Source: JASGDN01 sp049840815
GTDB lineage: Bacteria > Chloroflexota > Chloroflexia > Thermomicrobiales > UBA6265
Reading direction: 5' to 3'
Length of the DNA stretch: 64,000 bases
Assembly (NCBI GenBank): GCA_049840815.1
Contig: JASGJI010000007.1
Span: 1-64,000 of the forward strand
In this document: one piece after another, positions 26,920 to 35,715 of the stretch
Position numbering within the stretch: position 1 is the stretch's first letter
Layout: each line of letters starts with the position of its first letter
Translations under genes and position numbers: made by a program
Notes under the pieces: model-generated
Databases searched by the model: none
Seen by the model: the letters and a program-made list of their open reading frames with translations, nothing else
What the model was told of the DNA's origin: nothing

Positions 26920-28512
26920 CTACTCGGCGGCGAAGTAGGAGCGGGTTAGGATGGGGTAGTAGGTGGCGGGCACACCCTGCAAGCGGGGTGTCTTCGCGAT
27001 CAGCGCGGTCGAGTAGCCCCACACGAGGTCGCCGCCTTCGTCCCAGAGCTGCTCCTGCAGGGCATCGAGCAGTTCCGTGCGCCGGGCCGGGTCCGGGGTG
27101 GACTGGCTTTCTGCGAATCCGGCCAGCCATTCCGGGTCATCCCAGCCAGAGAGATTGGTGCCAGCGCCCGGCGTGTAGTTGAACTGCCAGGTGGTGCTCA
27201 TCAGGAAGCCGCCGCCAACGCCGAACGTAAGGGGCGACGTGAGCGTGCCCTGCACCATGGAGATAGAGAACTCCTCCATCGGGATTGTGGTCAGTGTCGG
27301 GTTCAGGCCGATGGCCTTCAATTGCTCGGCGAGCACCGTCGCGGCTTCGACGGCGCCTGCGTAGCCCTGTGGAACAACGAACTCGAAGGTGAGTCCCTCC
27401 GCGCCGGCCTCCTGCACAAGCGCGATCGCGGCCTCGGGATCGAAGGTGCGCTGGGGGATGGCATCGTTGTAGGCCGCTTGCCCGATCCCGTAGAGATCGT
27501 TGCCGAGGATACCGAAGCCCAGGAAGGCAGTCTCAATCAGCGCCTGACGGTCGGTGCCGAACTTGACGGCGTGTCGGAGCCGGATGTCCGAGAACGGCTC
27601 CTCCGAGACGCGCATCACGAAGGCCAGCGACTGCACATCGGGGGCCTCCGCCGCCACGATCTTGACCGTGTCCGAAGCTTCGAGCCGCTTGCCATCGGCA
27701 TATCCGATGCTTGGCGCGAGATCGGCCTGACCCGCCTCGACAGCATTGACGCGAGCGGTCGCGCCCATGAGCGACAGGAGCTCGATTTCGTCCAGATAAG
27801 GACCGCGCTCCGGATACCCCCAATACGTCTCGTTGCGGGTGAGAAGGGAGGACTGCGCGGGCGTAAACGAGGCAAGCTTGAACGGACCGGTGCCATTCAT
27901 CGTCGTGGTATCGGTGAACCCGTCCTGGAAGATCAGGATCTCGCCAGCTCCGAGCAGCAGATGCAGGTCGTTGGCAGGTCGAAGGAGCGGGAGTTCCAGT
28001 GTCAGGTCATCGACGATGGTGGCATTCGCCGTGTCGATGTTGGCGACGAGCGGCAGGTAGAGGCCGCCGTTCGCGAGGTCCTGATTGAAGGCGATGGTGG
28101 AGAGCACGTCGGCGGCAGTAAAGGGCGATCCATCGTGCCACGTCACATTCGGACGGAGGGCGATCGTCCAGACCGACCCATCCGCATTCGGGGCGATCGC
28201 TTCGGCCAGCACCAATTCCTGCTCGGCGCCGCGGAAACGGGCGAGCGGCTCCTGGACGTGCGATTGCCGCATGAAGTCGATGCCAGTCATTGCCATCTGG
28301 TTCAGGTTCTCGGCAGAACCAGCCCCTTCGAAGGCGACACGCAGGCGACCACCCTCCGGCACCGCGGCAGTCGCGGCCGGCGTCGCGTCCTGGGCGAGGA
28401 TGGAGGCTTTCGTCCCGAGGGCGAGGGTCCCTGCCGCGAGCAGGCTGGCGCGCATCAGCTGACGCCGGTGCATGAGGTGGTTCACGTGGTTCCGCAGCAG
28501 TGTATCGGACAT
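26920..28512 (-). CDS. Family-5 solute-binding protein, first tandem paralogue
   Basis: 530 residues from ATG 28512, preferred over 28554 because GGAAGGAAA precedes it. The signal (HRRQLMRASLLAAGTLALG) ends before ILAQDATPAATA. Family-5 core segments are SVWTIALRPNVTWHDGSPFTAAD and DIRLRHAVKFGTDRQALIETA. It shares the gene order and many segments with the two copies downstream, so the three arose by tandem duplication. It is probably the first gene of the operon that runs to the fused ATPase at 20449, possibly co-transcribed with the half-transporters upstream. Confidence 0.86.
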   Translation of the reverse strand: MSDTLLRNHVNHLMHRRQLMRASLLAAGTLALGTKASILAQDATPAATAAVPEGGRLRVAFEGAGSAENLNQMAMTGIDFMRQSHVQEPLARFRGAEQELVLAEAIAPNADGSVWTIALRPNVTWHDGSPFTAADVLSTIAFNQDLANGGLYLPLVANIDTANATIVDDLTLELPLLRPANDLHLLLGAGEILIFQDGFTDTTTMNGTGPFKLASFTPAQSSLLTRNETYWGYPERGPYLDEIELLSLMGATARVNAVEAGQADLAPSIGYADGKRLEASDTVKIVAAEAPDVQSLAFVMRVSEEPFSDIRLRHAVKFGTDRQALIETAFLGFGILGNDLYGIGQAAYNDAIPQRTFDPEAAIALVQEAGAEGLTFEFVVPQGYAGAVEAATVLAEQLKAIGLNPTLTTIPMEEFSISMVQGTLTSPLTFGVGGGFLMSTTWQFNYTPGAGTNLSGWDDPEWLAGFAESQSTPDPARRTELLDALQEQLWDEGGDLVWGYSTALIAKTPRLQGVPATYYPILTRSYFAAE

Positions 28513-28622
28513 GGAGGTGCTTTTCCTTCCTGGAGTCGTGATGAGAATGGGCAAATGAACATCATGGCTACTGGTGGCGCACCTGCGTTCGCGCAGGGTT
28601 CTGGCGTGCTGCCGGGAGTGCC

Positions 28623-30446
28623 TTATGGCACGGGCGTTGGTGTTCCGACGATCGACCAGCTCCCTTCCCGTTTGCGCTCATTCCAGAAGCGTGCGTAGAT
28701 CCCGTCCTCCGCGAGCAGGTCGTCGTGAGTGCCGCGTTCGGTGATCCGGCCCTCGCTGAGGACCAGAATCTGGTCGGCGTTCTGGATTGTGGTCAGACGG
28801 TGGGCGATGATGACCAGCGTCTTGTCGGCCACCAATGCATCGATTGCTTCCTGGATCAGCCGCTCGTTGATCGGGTCGACCGAGGCCGTGGCTTCGTCCA
28901 GCAGGATGATCGGGGCGTCTTTCAGGATGGCGCGGGCGATGGAGATCCGCTGGCGTTCGCCGCCGGAGAGCGTCGCGCCGCCTTCACCCACCACGGTGTC
29001 GTAGCCATTGGGCAGGGCCGAGATGAACTCGTGGCAGCGGGCCTCGCGTGCGGCCTCGTGGATCTCGGCATCGGTCGCGTCCGGCTTGCCGTACGCGATG
29101 TTGGCGCGGATCGTATCGTGGAAGAGGTAGACATCCTGGAAGACCATGCTGATCGACCGGTAGAGCGTGTCGAGTTTCAACGCCCGGACATCCTGGCCAC
29201 CGACGCGGACCGTGCCCTCGTCCACATCCCAGAAGCGGGCGACGAGGCTGGTGATCGTCGTCTTGCCGGAGCCGGAGGGCCCGACGAGTGCCGTGATGCT
29301 GCGTGGTGCTGTGACGAATGAGACGTTGCGCAGGACGGGGATGTGCTCGTTGGCGTCGTTGACATAGGCGAAGGAAACATTCTCAAAGGCGATTTCGAAG
29401 GTCTCCGGCGTGGTGTCGGTTGCTGGTTCCGGCAGCGTCGGCTCATCGAGCAGGGCATTGACCCGAGTCAACGATGCCTCCGCGATGCGGGACATCTCGC
29501 CGAAGGTCGCCAGTTCGTGAAGTGGCGCGAAGGCGCGCACGCTGACGACGAGGAAGATGAGCAGGGTGATCGCGGTGATCTCGCCACCGAAGAAGAGATA
29601 AGTCCCAAGCACCAGCATGATGGCGATGCCGACTTCGATCAGCGAAGAGAAGAGGACCATCAAGCCGGAGAGGCGTGTGACCAGCGACTCATCCACCTTG
29701 CGGAATGCTTCCATGGCCGACTTGAAGCGCACCAGCCCCGATCCGGTCTGGCGGTAGGCGCGGATCACGGAGATGCCCTGCACGTATTCGACGATCTGGG
29801 CCGTGGCGTCGGCTTGCGCGTTCTGGCGGACGATGGCGAGTTTCTGCATCCGACCCTGGATGACGCTATACGCCCCGATGGCGAGTGGCAGGGTGACGAG
29901 CATGGCGAGCGCCATGCGCCACTCAATGAAGAAGAGGCTGATGCTGACCGTGATCGGGAGCACCACCGCGCCGATGAGGGCGGGGATAGCCATCGATGGC
30001 AGCAGTTCCACCATACGCACGTCCTGCGTCATGGTCGCGGTGAGGTCGCCAGTCCGATGCCCGGTCAGATAGCCCATCGGCAGCTCGCGGACGTGAGCGA
30101 GCAGTTTGAGGCGAACATCACCCATGACTCGGTAGGAGCCGATCCAGCAGCCGATGTTCGCGATGTAGGCGATGCCGAGGCGGATGAGCAGTGAGACGAG
30201 GATCACCAGCGTCCAGGTCGCGAGTCGCTGGTTGCCGGGCATCTCGCGGTTGTCCAGCGATTCGATCGCGGCGACGAGCGCGACGATCGGGACGGCTGCG
30301 ATCAACGATTCGAGGATCTTGAGGGAGAAGCCGCGCATCAGCAGGGTTCGGTGGGTGCCAGCATTGCGCCAGAGCCACTGCAGGGCTTGCCAGGTACCGA
30401 TCACGTTCTGCTGGGTCGAGGGTGCGTGGTCGTGGTCGGGCATCAT
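28623..30446 (-). CDS. ABC half-transporter of exporter fold (membrane domain plus ATPase), second of pair
   Basis: 607 residues: six helices in the first ~330, then an ATPase domain with Walker A GPSGSGKTT, signature LSGGERQR and Walker B IILLDEATASVDP, and the switch His in IIAHRLTT. The start overlaps the stop of the partner as ATGA (30443-30446). Pairs like this include multidrug heterodimers and the siderophore importers IrtAB and YbtPQ, which have exporter fold but work inward. A ruined siderophore-type binding protein lies upstream, which leans the guess to iron-chelate handling, but drug export is equally possible from the sequence alone. Confidence 0.85.
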   Translation of the reverse strand: MMPDHDHAPSTQQNVIGTWQALQWLWRNAGTHRTLLMRGFSLKILESLIAAVPIVALVAAIESLDNREMPGNQRLATWTLVILVSLLIRLGIAYIANIGCWIGSYRVMGDVRLKLLAHVRELPMGYLTGHRTGDLTATMTQDVRMVELLPSMAIPALIGAVVLPITVSISLFFIEWRMALAMLVTLPLAIGAYSVIQGRMQKLAIVRQNAQADATAQIVEYVQGISVIRAYRQTGSGLVRFKSAMEAFRKVDESLVTRLSGLMVLFSSLIEVGIAIMLVLGTYLFFGGEITAITLLIFLVVSVRAFAPLHELATFGEMSRIAEASLTRVNALLDEPTLPEPATDTTPETFEIAFENVSFAYVNDANEHIPVLRNVSFVTAPRSITALVGPSGSGKTTITSLVARFWDVDEGTVRVGGQDVRALKLDTLYRSISMVFQDVYLFHDTIRANIAYGKPDATDAEIHEAAREARCHEFISALPNGYDTVVGEGGATLSGGERQRISIARAILKDAPIILLDEATASVDPINERLIQEAIDALVADKTLVIIAHRLTTIQNADQILVLSEGRITERGTHDDLLAEDGIYARFWNERKREGSWSIVGTPTPVP

Positions 30447-32293
30447 GCGTCACCTCCAGCCAGGGCATCGGTGTGGTCGCCGAAGGACCAGCCTTTGGCC
30501 GCTATGTGATCGCGCCACAGGTCCTGATACAGGCCTGGCATCGTCGAAAGCTCCTGATGGGTGCCTCGCTGGACGAGAGAGCCGCGTTCCATCACGAGGA
30601 TCTGATTGACGTGGGTGATGGTCGAAAGGCGGTGAGCAATGATCAGGAGCGTCTTCCCGGCGACGAGCTTGCTGATTGCTTCCTGGATCAGCGACTCGTT
30701 TTCGGGATCGGCGAAGGCCGTGGCCTCATCGAGGATGACGATCGGCGCATCGAGCAGCATGGCGCGGGCCAGGGCGATGCGCTGCTTCTCGCCGCCGGAG
30801 AGGGTGCCGCCACGTTCACCGATGACGGTCTCGTAGCCGTTCGGAAGCTGCCGGATGAACTCGTCGCAGCGGGCGGCAGCTTGGGCCGCCGCAATTACCT
30901 CATCCTCCCGTGCGCCAGGACGTCCCATGCGGATGTTGTTGGCGACGGTGTCGTGGAAGAGGTAGACCTCCTGAAAGACGAATGCGACTTCCCGCATGAG
31001 GGCATCCGGCGCGATGAGGCGCACGTCGGTGCCACCCACCTCGACGGACCCCGCCTGGACATCCCAGAACCGGGGCACGAGGCGGGCGATGGTCGTCTTT
31101 CCCGATCCCGAGGGGCCGACGATGGCCGTGACAGTTCCGGGTTCCACGCGGAACGAAAGGTCGTGCAGGACATCCGGGCCGTCGTTGTAGCGAAAGGAGA
31201 CACCGGAGAAGGCGATGCTGTTGTCGTGCATCGGCTCAGGAGTCGGAGTGACCGGAAGCTCGGGCTCATTCAAGACCGTGAGGATCTGGCGACCGCTTTC
31301 GACGGTAATCATGAACGAGTGCATGATCATATAGAAGCGCATGAGTGGCCCGCTGATGCCGATCCCGAGTACCAGGAAGAGGATGAGCGTCTCCAGCGAG
31401 ATCGACCCATTCCGGTAGAGCCAGAATCCGAGCGGCAGGATGGTGAGGATGCTGGACCCGATGAAGACAAAAAAGAAGGACCCCGCGCGTAGAAAGTCTC
31501 TGGTGAACCGGACTTCGAGCTCCTCCATCTCGCGCACCGCATTTCCGGCGGCGCTGAACTCGCTGCCGAGCCGATTGAAAACCTTGATGACGGGCAGGCC
31601 CTGGATGAACTCGATCACGCGGGCGCTCATCGCTGCCATGCGGGCGTGGTACTCCAGCATCTGGGGCGAGCCATCCCCCCATGATGCCTTTCGCAGGACG
31701 AGGAACGAGACCACGATCGGAATGAAGGCGGCGATCGCCATCCGCCAGTCGACGATGAGGAGGGCGACGCAGGTGAGGACCGTGACGAGGAACGCCGAAA
31801 TGGCATCGGGGAAGTTATGCGCGATGTAGAGCTCCATCTGGCCCACGTCGTCGGCAACGGTCTTCTTCAAGGTCCCGGAGGACGTCGTGTTGAAGTACCC
31901 GAGCGGGAGCTTCGCCATGCGGTCGGCCAATTTGAGGCGGTAGTGGTACTGGATCGCAAATGCGGCCATATGGGAGACCGCATTCGCGGCACCCATGAAG
32001 ACGAAACGCAGGATGATCAGCACGATCAGCGTCGCGACCAACCGCCACATCCGCGACTCGGAGGGTGAGTCGGCCATGATCTCGCCGGCGATCATGGCGA
32101 TGATTGCATACGGGGCGAGCTGGCAGGCGGTGCCGATGGTGGCGAGGATGGCCGACAGCGTGAGTTGGGCCTTCCGGGGTTTGAGGAACGTCAGTAGGAC
32201 GGTGTTCATGCTGACGGCGGGTTCGGCCCGCTCTGGGCTGGCGTCGGCCAGGGATGCCACGTCATCACTCCTTTCGAGACGCACGTTGACCAA
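30443..32293 (-). CDS. ABC half-transporter of exporter fold, first of pair
   Basis: 616 residues, with helices from about residue 40 to 340 and an ATPase domain with Walker A GPSGSGKTT, signature LSGGEKQR and Walker B IVILDEATAFADPE. The TATAFADPE end (Phe-Ala-Asp rather than Ser-Val-Asp) and LGYFNTTSSGTLKKTVADDV in the coupling region resemble the IrtA/YbtP-type subgroup as I remember it. A possible later start is MNTVLLTFLKP at residue 29. It is followed without gap by its partner. Upstream lies an AT-rich region with a dyad symmetric site (32353-32378). Confidence 0.85.
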   Translation of the reverse strand: MVNVRLERSDDVASLADASPERAEPAVSMNTVLLTFLKPRKAQLTLSAILATIGTACQLAPYAIIAMIAGEIMADSPSESRMWRLVATLIVLIILRFVFMGAANAVSHMAAFAIQYHYRLKLADRMAKLPLGYFNTTSSGTLKKTVADDVGQMELYIAHNFPDAISAFLVTVLTCVALLIVDWRMAIAAFIPIVVSFLVLRKASWGDGSPQMLEYHARMAAMSARVIEFIQGLPVIKVFNRLGSEFSAAGNAVREMEELEVRFTRDFLRAGSFFFVFIGSSILTILPLGFWLYRNGSISLETLILFLVLGIGISGPLMRFYMIMHSFMITVESGRQILTVLNEPELPVTPTPEPMHDNSIAFSGVSFRYNDGPDVLHDLSFRVEPGTVTAIVGPSGSGKTTIARLVPRFWDVQAGSVEVGGTDVRLIAPDALMREVAFVFQEVYLFHDTVANNIRMGRPGAREDEVIAAAQAAARCDEFIRQLPNGYETVIGERGGTLSGGEKQRIALARAMLLDAPIVILDEATAFADPENESLIQEAISKLVAGKTLLIIAHRLSTITHVNQILVMERGSLVQRGTHQELSTMPGLYQDLWRDHIAAKGWSFGDHTDALAGGDA

Positions 32294-32704
32294 GCGTCCC
32301 CGTCACGCGGGCACGTCGGCAATTGAGACTGAGTCGTTGGTGAGAAGAATCGATATTCCGACAAAATTAATCGGATATGAAGAGCCTAGGAGCTTTGGGG
32401 TGGGCTTGTCAATCGCTGGGTGTGGCATCGCTGCCTGGCTTTCGCCGGCGTGGGGCGGGCTGTTCGAGCGACAACGATTCTAGAATCCGACTCCGAATTC
32501 GCAGATGAGCCACTGCCGGAGGATGATGATGTCGGCAATCTGAGTCGGAAGGGATCAGGCGGCCGAACTCCCGCCTCGACTGTCACCTCCTGAATCGACA
32601 CCGACCCGCGGACCGTGAGAGACAGGGGTCTGGAGTCGTGTACCATGCAGTCAATGCTGACTATGTCGATTGACTTTATGAAGCCGCTGGAGGAGTGAGA
32701 CGTC
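32294..32704. other. Regulatory intergenic region between half-transporters and a pseudogene
   Basis: About 410 bases. It contains the dyad site 32353-32378 and a generally AT-richer stretch at 32340-32385. No open frame here resembles a known protein. Promoters for the leftward half-transporter operon and formerly for the rightward binding-protein gene are expected here. Confidence 0.45.
32353..32378 (-). promoter_or_regulatory. Candidate operator of the half-transporter operon
   Basis: Within an AT-rich island in otherwise GC-rich DNA, ATATTCCGA and TCGGATAT form an inverted repeat around CAAAATTAA, about 60 bases upstream of the first half-transporter. The spacing and position fit a TetR- or metal-regulator-type operator. 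No matching regulator gene is next to it, and I see no second copy in the window. Confidence 0.4.
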
Positions 32705-33531
32705 GTGATCCATCGTATTGCTCGCCGTCGAGCCTTCGTCGCGGGCGTGGGCGCTGCCCACTATGGGTCTCGCCTAAGAAGCAGGCACCCCGTCGCCCAT
32801 TGCATCCCCGGTCGCCGAAGGTGCATAGACCTTCACGGATGATCGGGGTGTCGCGGTCACGCTACCCCAGGTGTCGACGCGCGCTGCTGCATACCTGAGC
32901 GCTGCTGCGCCGCTCTGGGCTTTGGCATTCGGCCGATCGCCACTGTCAGGCTGGACGGTGGAGACAGACGTAGCTAGGGGGAATGTGGATCGATCAACCC
33001 TAGATACTACTGCTACGGCTGGTTTGCCGGAGCCCAACCTCGAGACGCTGATCTCGCTCGGCGCCGAACTCTTCGTGTCAATTGCCTGGACTTGGGACGG
33101 CCCGGAAAACGTCTGGAGGTTTGTGGACACGGAGTCGTATCGGCGCACCAATGCCTCAGTGCCCGTTGTGTGCATCTCAGCCTCAGGCCTCACGAGCATT
33201 CGTTCGGATCGCTTTGCCGAGCCAGCTGCGCTGCTCGATTCCAGCCCAAGGCTCCGGAGCTCGTTACCGCCAATGCCCAATACCACAAGGCTGCGGCAGA
33301 CTTCAGCTCCCTCGTCGCTGAGAAGTCAGATATCGCCAGCTTGTTCGCCAGGGTGCTCACGGGTGAGAACACAGGGTACCTTGCCAATCCCTTGGACTGG
33401 GCGGACCTCGCCTGGTACCAATAACTTGGCGTGAACATCGTCGAGCCCGACGGTGCGAATCCTTGTGACTACGGTGAGAAGCTCAGCTGCGAGCAAACAG
33501 GTCTCTATCTCGCGGACGACCGATCGGCTGC
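32705..33531 (+). pseudogene. Iron-siderophore-type substrate-binding protein, heavily disrupted
   Basis: A GTG at 32705 begins a twin-arginine-like signal (IARRRAFVAGVGAA), then the frame shifts near 32760. The new frame has TAA at 32775-32777 and TAG at 32826-32828, and reads FTDDRGVAVTLPQVSTRAAAY, then NLETLISLGAELFVSIAWTW, typical of FepB/FhuD-like binding proteins. A second frameshift near 33200 leads to KAAADFSSLVAEKSDIASLF and ANPLDWADLAWYQ, a TAA at 33422-33424, and LGVNIVEPDGANP. At least two frameshifts and three stops show a dead gene that once served an iron-chelate uptake system. Confidence 0.75.
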
Positions 33532-34002
33532 CTATGCAGATCGTCGTCTTCGAACAATCAGCACGATGAGCAACGCGAGAGCGGCCAACAGAGCGCCGGC
33601 GATCATCAGTCTGATCAACCTGGCCCCACGGTCAGGTCTATCGGTCCGAGCATCGTTCTCCGAGGGATGATCCTCGGGGATGCGGGCGTAGTCTTGATTG
33701 TCGGTGCCAGGAGGAATGACTGATTGTCGGCTGTCTGGCTCTTTGCCATGGTCGTGCCCGGAGTCCTGATCCCTGGTGTTGGACGAGGAACTCCTATGTT
33801 CATCACGTTGCTCTGTATCCGAGCTTGAGTGTTCGGCATCACCGCCGCGGTCAGGATTCTGGTCGGTACGGGAGTCGTTGTAGATGCCCCCGCCATAGGT
33901 GCCCTCACCGTAGGTCTGCGCCAATGCCACAGGAGAAGGCAAATGGGCCAGCATCGCGAGCGCGACGACGAAGGCCACCAATCGAATAAACGTGATTCTC
34001 AT
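33532..34002 (-). CDS. Secreted/membrane-anchored protein with N-terminal YG motif
   Basis: 156 residues. A signal peptide (FIRLVAFVVALAMLAHLPSPVALA) is followed by QTYGEGTYGGGIYN, then a long low-complexity polar stretch rich in Ser, Asp, Glu and Arg, and finally a membrane helix (LIRLMIAGALLAALALLIVLI) with RRRRSA tail. The build is that of a surface protein held by a C-terminal anchor. It is transcribed away from a tiny membrane protein whose C-terminus also carries the YG motif. Function unknown. Confidence 0.75.
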   Translation of the reverse strand: MRITFIRLVAFVVALAMLAHLPSPVALAQTYGEGTYGGGIYNDSRTDQNPDRGGDAEHSSSDTEQRDEHRSSSSNTRDQDSGHDHGKEPDSRQSVIPPGTDNQDYARIPEDHPSENDARTDRPDRGARLIRLMIAGALLAALALLIVLIVRRRRSA

Positions 34003-34044
34003 GATGATCGTATTTCTATCACGTTCATGTGATATTCACGCAGA

Positions 34045-34072
34045 TTGACATAGGTATTGTTCTCAGTATAGT
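34045..34072 (+). promoter_or_regulatory. Predicted promoter of the small YG-motif membrane protein
   Basis: TTGACA (34045-34050) and TATAGT (34067-34072) are separated by 16 bases. The first start codon lies about 35 bases downstream. The region is AT-rich compared with its surroundings. Confidence 0.6.
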
Positions 34073-34108
34073 CTGATATATAGGAAAATAAACACAAGGA
34101 TGATGGTC

Positions 34109-34303
34109 ATGGATATCAAGAGAATACAGGAGATATTTGGAGCAGAAATGGATCGAAAGGAGTTCCTTCTATATCTCGGCGCACTGATTCTGGCGGTGAC
34201 TGGAGTCTCGGGTATGGCGAAAACGCTCCTCTCGGCCGAGAAACATCCTGGCCAGAAACCGGAGAAGCCCCTCGGCTACGGGAGCAGTCCCTACGGTCGC
34301 TAG
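34109..34303 (+). CDS. Tiny membrane protein with C-terminal YG motif
   Basis: 64 residues from ATG 34109, chosen because AAGGA lies eight bases upstream (two more ATGs at 34100 and 34103 overlap that signal). After a charged start (DRKEFLLYLG) comes one hydrophobic helix (ALILAVTGVSGMAKTLL) and a polar tail ending GYGSSPYGR. I recall similar small DRKEFL...YGSSxYG proteins beside cell-surface carbohydrate genes in candidate-phylum bacteria and Chloroflexota, without a known function. It sits directly before tatA and tatC and divergently from a surface protein with TYGEGTYGGGIYN. Confidence 0.75.
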   Translation: MDIKRIQEIFGAEMDRKEFLLYLGALILAVTGVSGMAKTLLSAEKHPGQKPEKPLGYGSSPYGR

Positions 34304-34423
34304 GGCGTCTGGAAGGTCATCCTCATAGATGTCTCCTCGTGGCGTCGACGCCCAGTGACCTCAGAAGCCTCGCAGCTCGTTGTTCTTGGATACTCTGTGA
34401 AACTGGGGTCTCATGTGCGGTTG

Positions 34424-34452
34424 TTGCAACGACAATGATGGAAGAGTACGAT
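34424..34452 (+). promoter_or_regulatory. Predicted promoter of tatA
   Basis: TTGCAA (34424-34429), 17-base spacer, TACGAT (34447-34452). It is 29 bases upstream of the tatA ATG. Moderate consensus match. Confidence 0.4.
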
Positions 34453-34480
34453 GGTAGTAAATTGATAAATAGGAGAATCT

Positions 34481-34657
34481 ATGTTTGGTTTAGGTGCACC
34501 GGAGTTGATCGTCACATTGGTTATTGTGCTCGTCTTGTTCGGCGGGAAGAAGCTCCCGGAACTATCGAAGAGCATTGGGCAGGCGCTGAAGGATATCCGC
34601 GGCGGCCTCGCCGACGATCTCCCTGCGAAGAGCCCAGCTGACAAAGAGCGAGAATAG
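34481..34657 (+). CDS. tatA: Sec-independent translocase subunit TatA/E
   Basis: 58 residues, so short that it is easily missed. It starts MFGLGAPELIVTLVIVLVLFG, the single N-terminal helix, followed by the hinge and amphipathic helix GKKLPELSKSIGQALKDIRGG and a short polar tail. This is a textbook TatA. AGGAGA lies four bases before the ATG. TatA oligomers form the transport pore for folded proteins with twin-arginine signals, which are numerous in this window. tatC follows 17 bases later. Confidence 0.93.
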   Translation: MFGLGAPELIVTLVIVLVLFGGKKLPELSKSIGQALKDIRGGLADDLPAKSPADKERE

Positions 34658-34674
34658 TAGGCGCTTGGCGCTCC

Positions 34675-35460
34675 GTGTCCGACGTCTTGCTTCGCCAGCC
34701 CATTCGTGCCCACTTGCAGGAACTCCGTCGTCGTATGCTCTGGTGCCTGATGGCGTTGCTCACGGGCGCGACGGTGGGGTACGTAATCAAGGATCAGCTC
34801 CTTCAGGCTCTGGTGCAGCCGCTTGGCAAGACGCTCTACTACATGTCGCCGGGTGGAGGGCTCTCCCTCGTCATCCAGCTCTGTCTTTGCTTTGGTTTGA
34901 TCGTCACGACTCCTTTCGTGATGTTTCATGTAACTCGATTCATTGCGCCTGTCCTGCCGGGCTATTCGGTGCGGTCGCTGACGGGCATTCTGGTTGCGTC
35001 TTGTCTCCTGATCGCCGTTGGCGTTGCGTTTGCCTACTCGGTGGGCCTGCCCGCGGCGCTCTCCTTTCTGAGTGAGTTTTCGAACGATCGTATTCAGGCG
35101 CTCATCTCCGCTGACACGTATAGCAGGTTCGTAGCAATCTATCTTGCAGGATTCGCGATGATCTTTCAGCTTCCCCTCGTGCTGATCATCGCGAGTCGCT
35201 TCGTTCCAATCCGGACCAGGACGCTCCTTGCGACGACGAAGTGAGTCGTCCTCGTGAGCTTTGTCGTCGCAGCGATCGTGACGCCAACGCCAGATCCACT
35301 GAACCAGGCAATCATGGCGCGTCCAATCATCGCGCTCTACGTGCTCTCAGCGCTTCCACTCGTGCTCATCAATCGGGGCGGTCCGGCAAGTCCGGACCCA
35401 TCAGGTACGTCATCAATGGCGAGCAGGACGCGGAAGCCTCGAAGAATTCGCACGTACTAA
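34675..35460 (+). pseudogene. tatC: tatC interrupted by an in-frame TGA
   Basis: Starting at GTG 34675 the frame encodes a TatC-like protein: IRAHLQELRRRMLWCLMALL, PFVMFHVTRFIAPVLPGYS, then helices 3 and 4 to FVPIRTRTLLATTK. A TGA at 35242-35244 follows. The same frame then continues VVLVSFVVAAIVTPTPDPLNQA and a last helix to a TAA at 35458-35460, exactly the C-terminal part of TatC with its ITPTPDP-like motif. A single C-to-T change of CGA to TGA would explain it. As read, the product lacks the last two helices and is probably not functional; another tatC may exist elsewhere. Confidence 0.8.
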
Positions 35461-35715
35461 GCAGAACGCCAAAAGTCCTGCGGGTCTGCGACTTCCCAAG
35501 CGGGATCGATTCCTAGTAGCTCTCGCCGCTTTGGCAACTCGATTCACCGCAAGACTTTTGCGAGTCCGCTTAGCTTCTTGAGTCCAATCTCTTCGGCCTG
35601 CTTTCTGATCACTCATGTTTCCACAATCATGCGAGTGCATTGCAGTCAGTCATAGGTGACATGTGAACACTATGCAGCCCATTAGGCGGTTGATGCCAAT
35701 GACTCTCGCAGGGAG

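Noticed and set aside
35242..35244. Selenocysteine at the TGA in tatC
   Set aside because: TatC has no selenocysteine forms known to me, no SECIS-like stem follows, and Arg fits the position.
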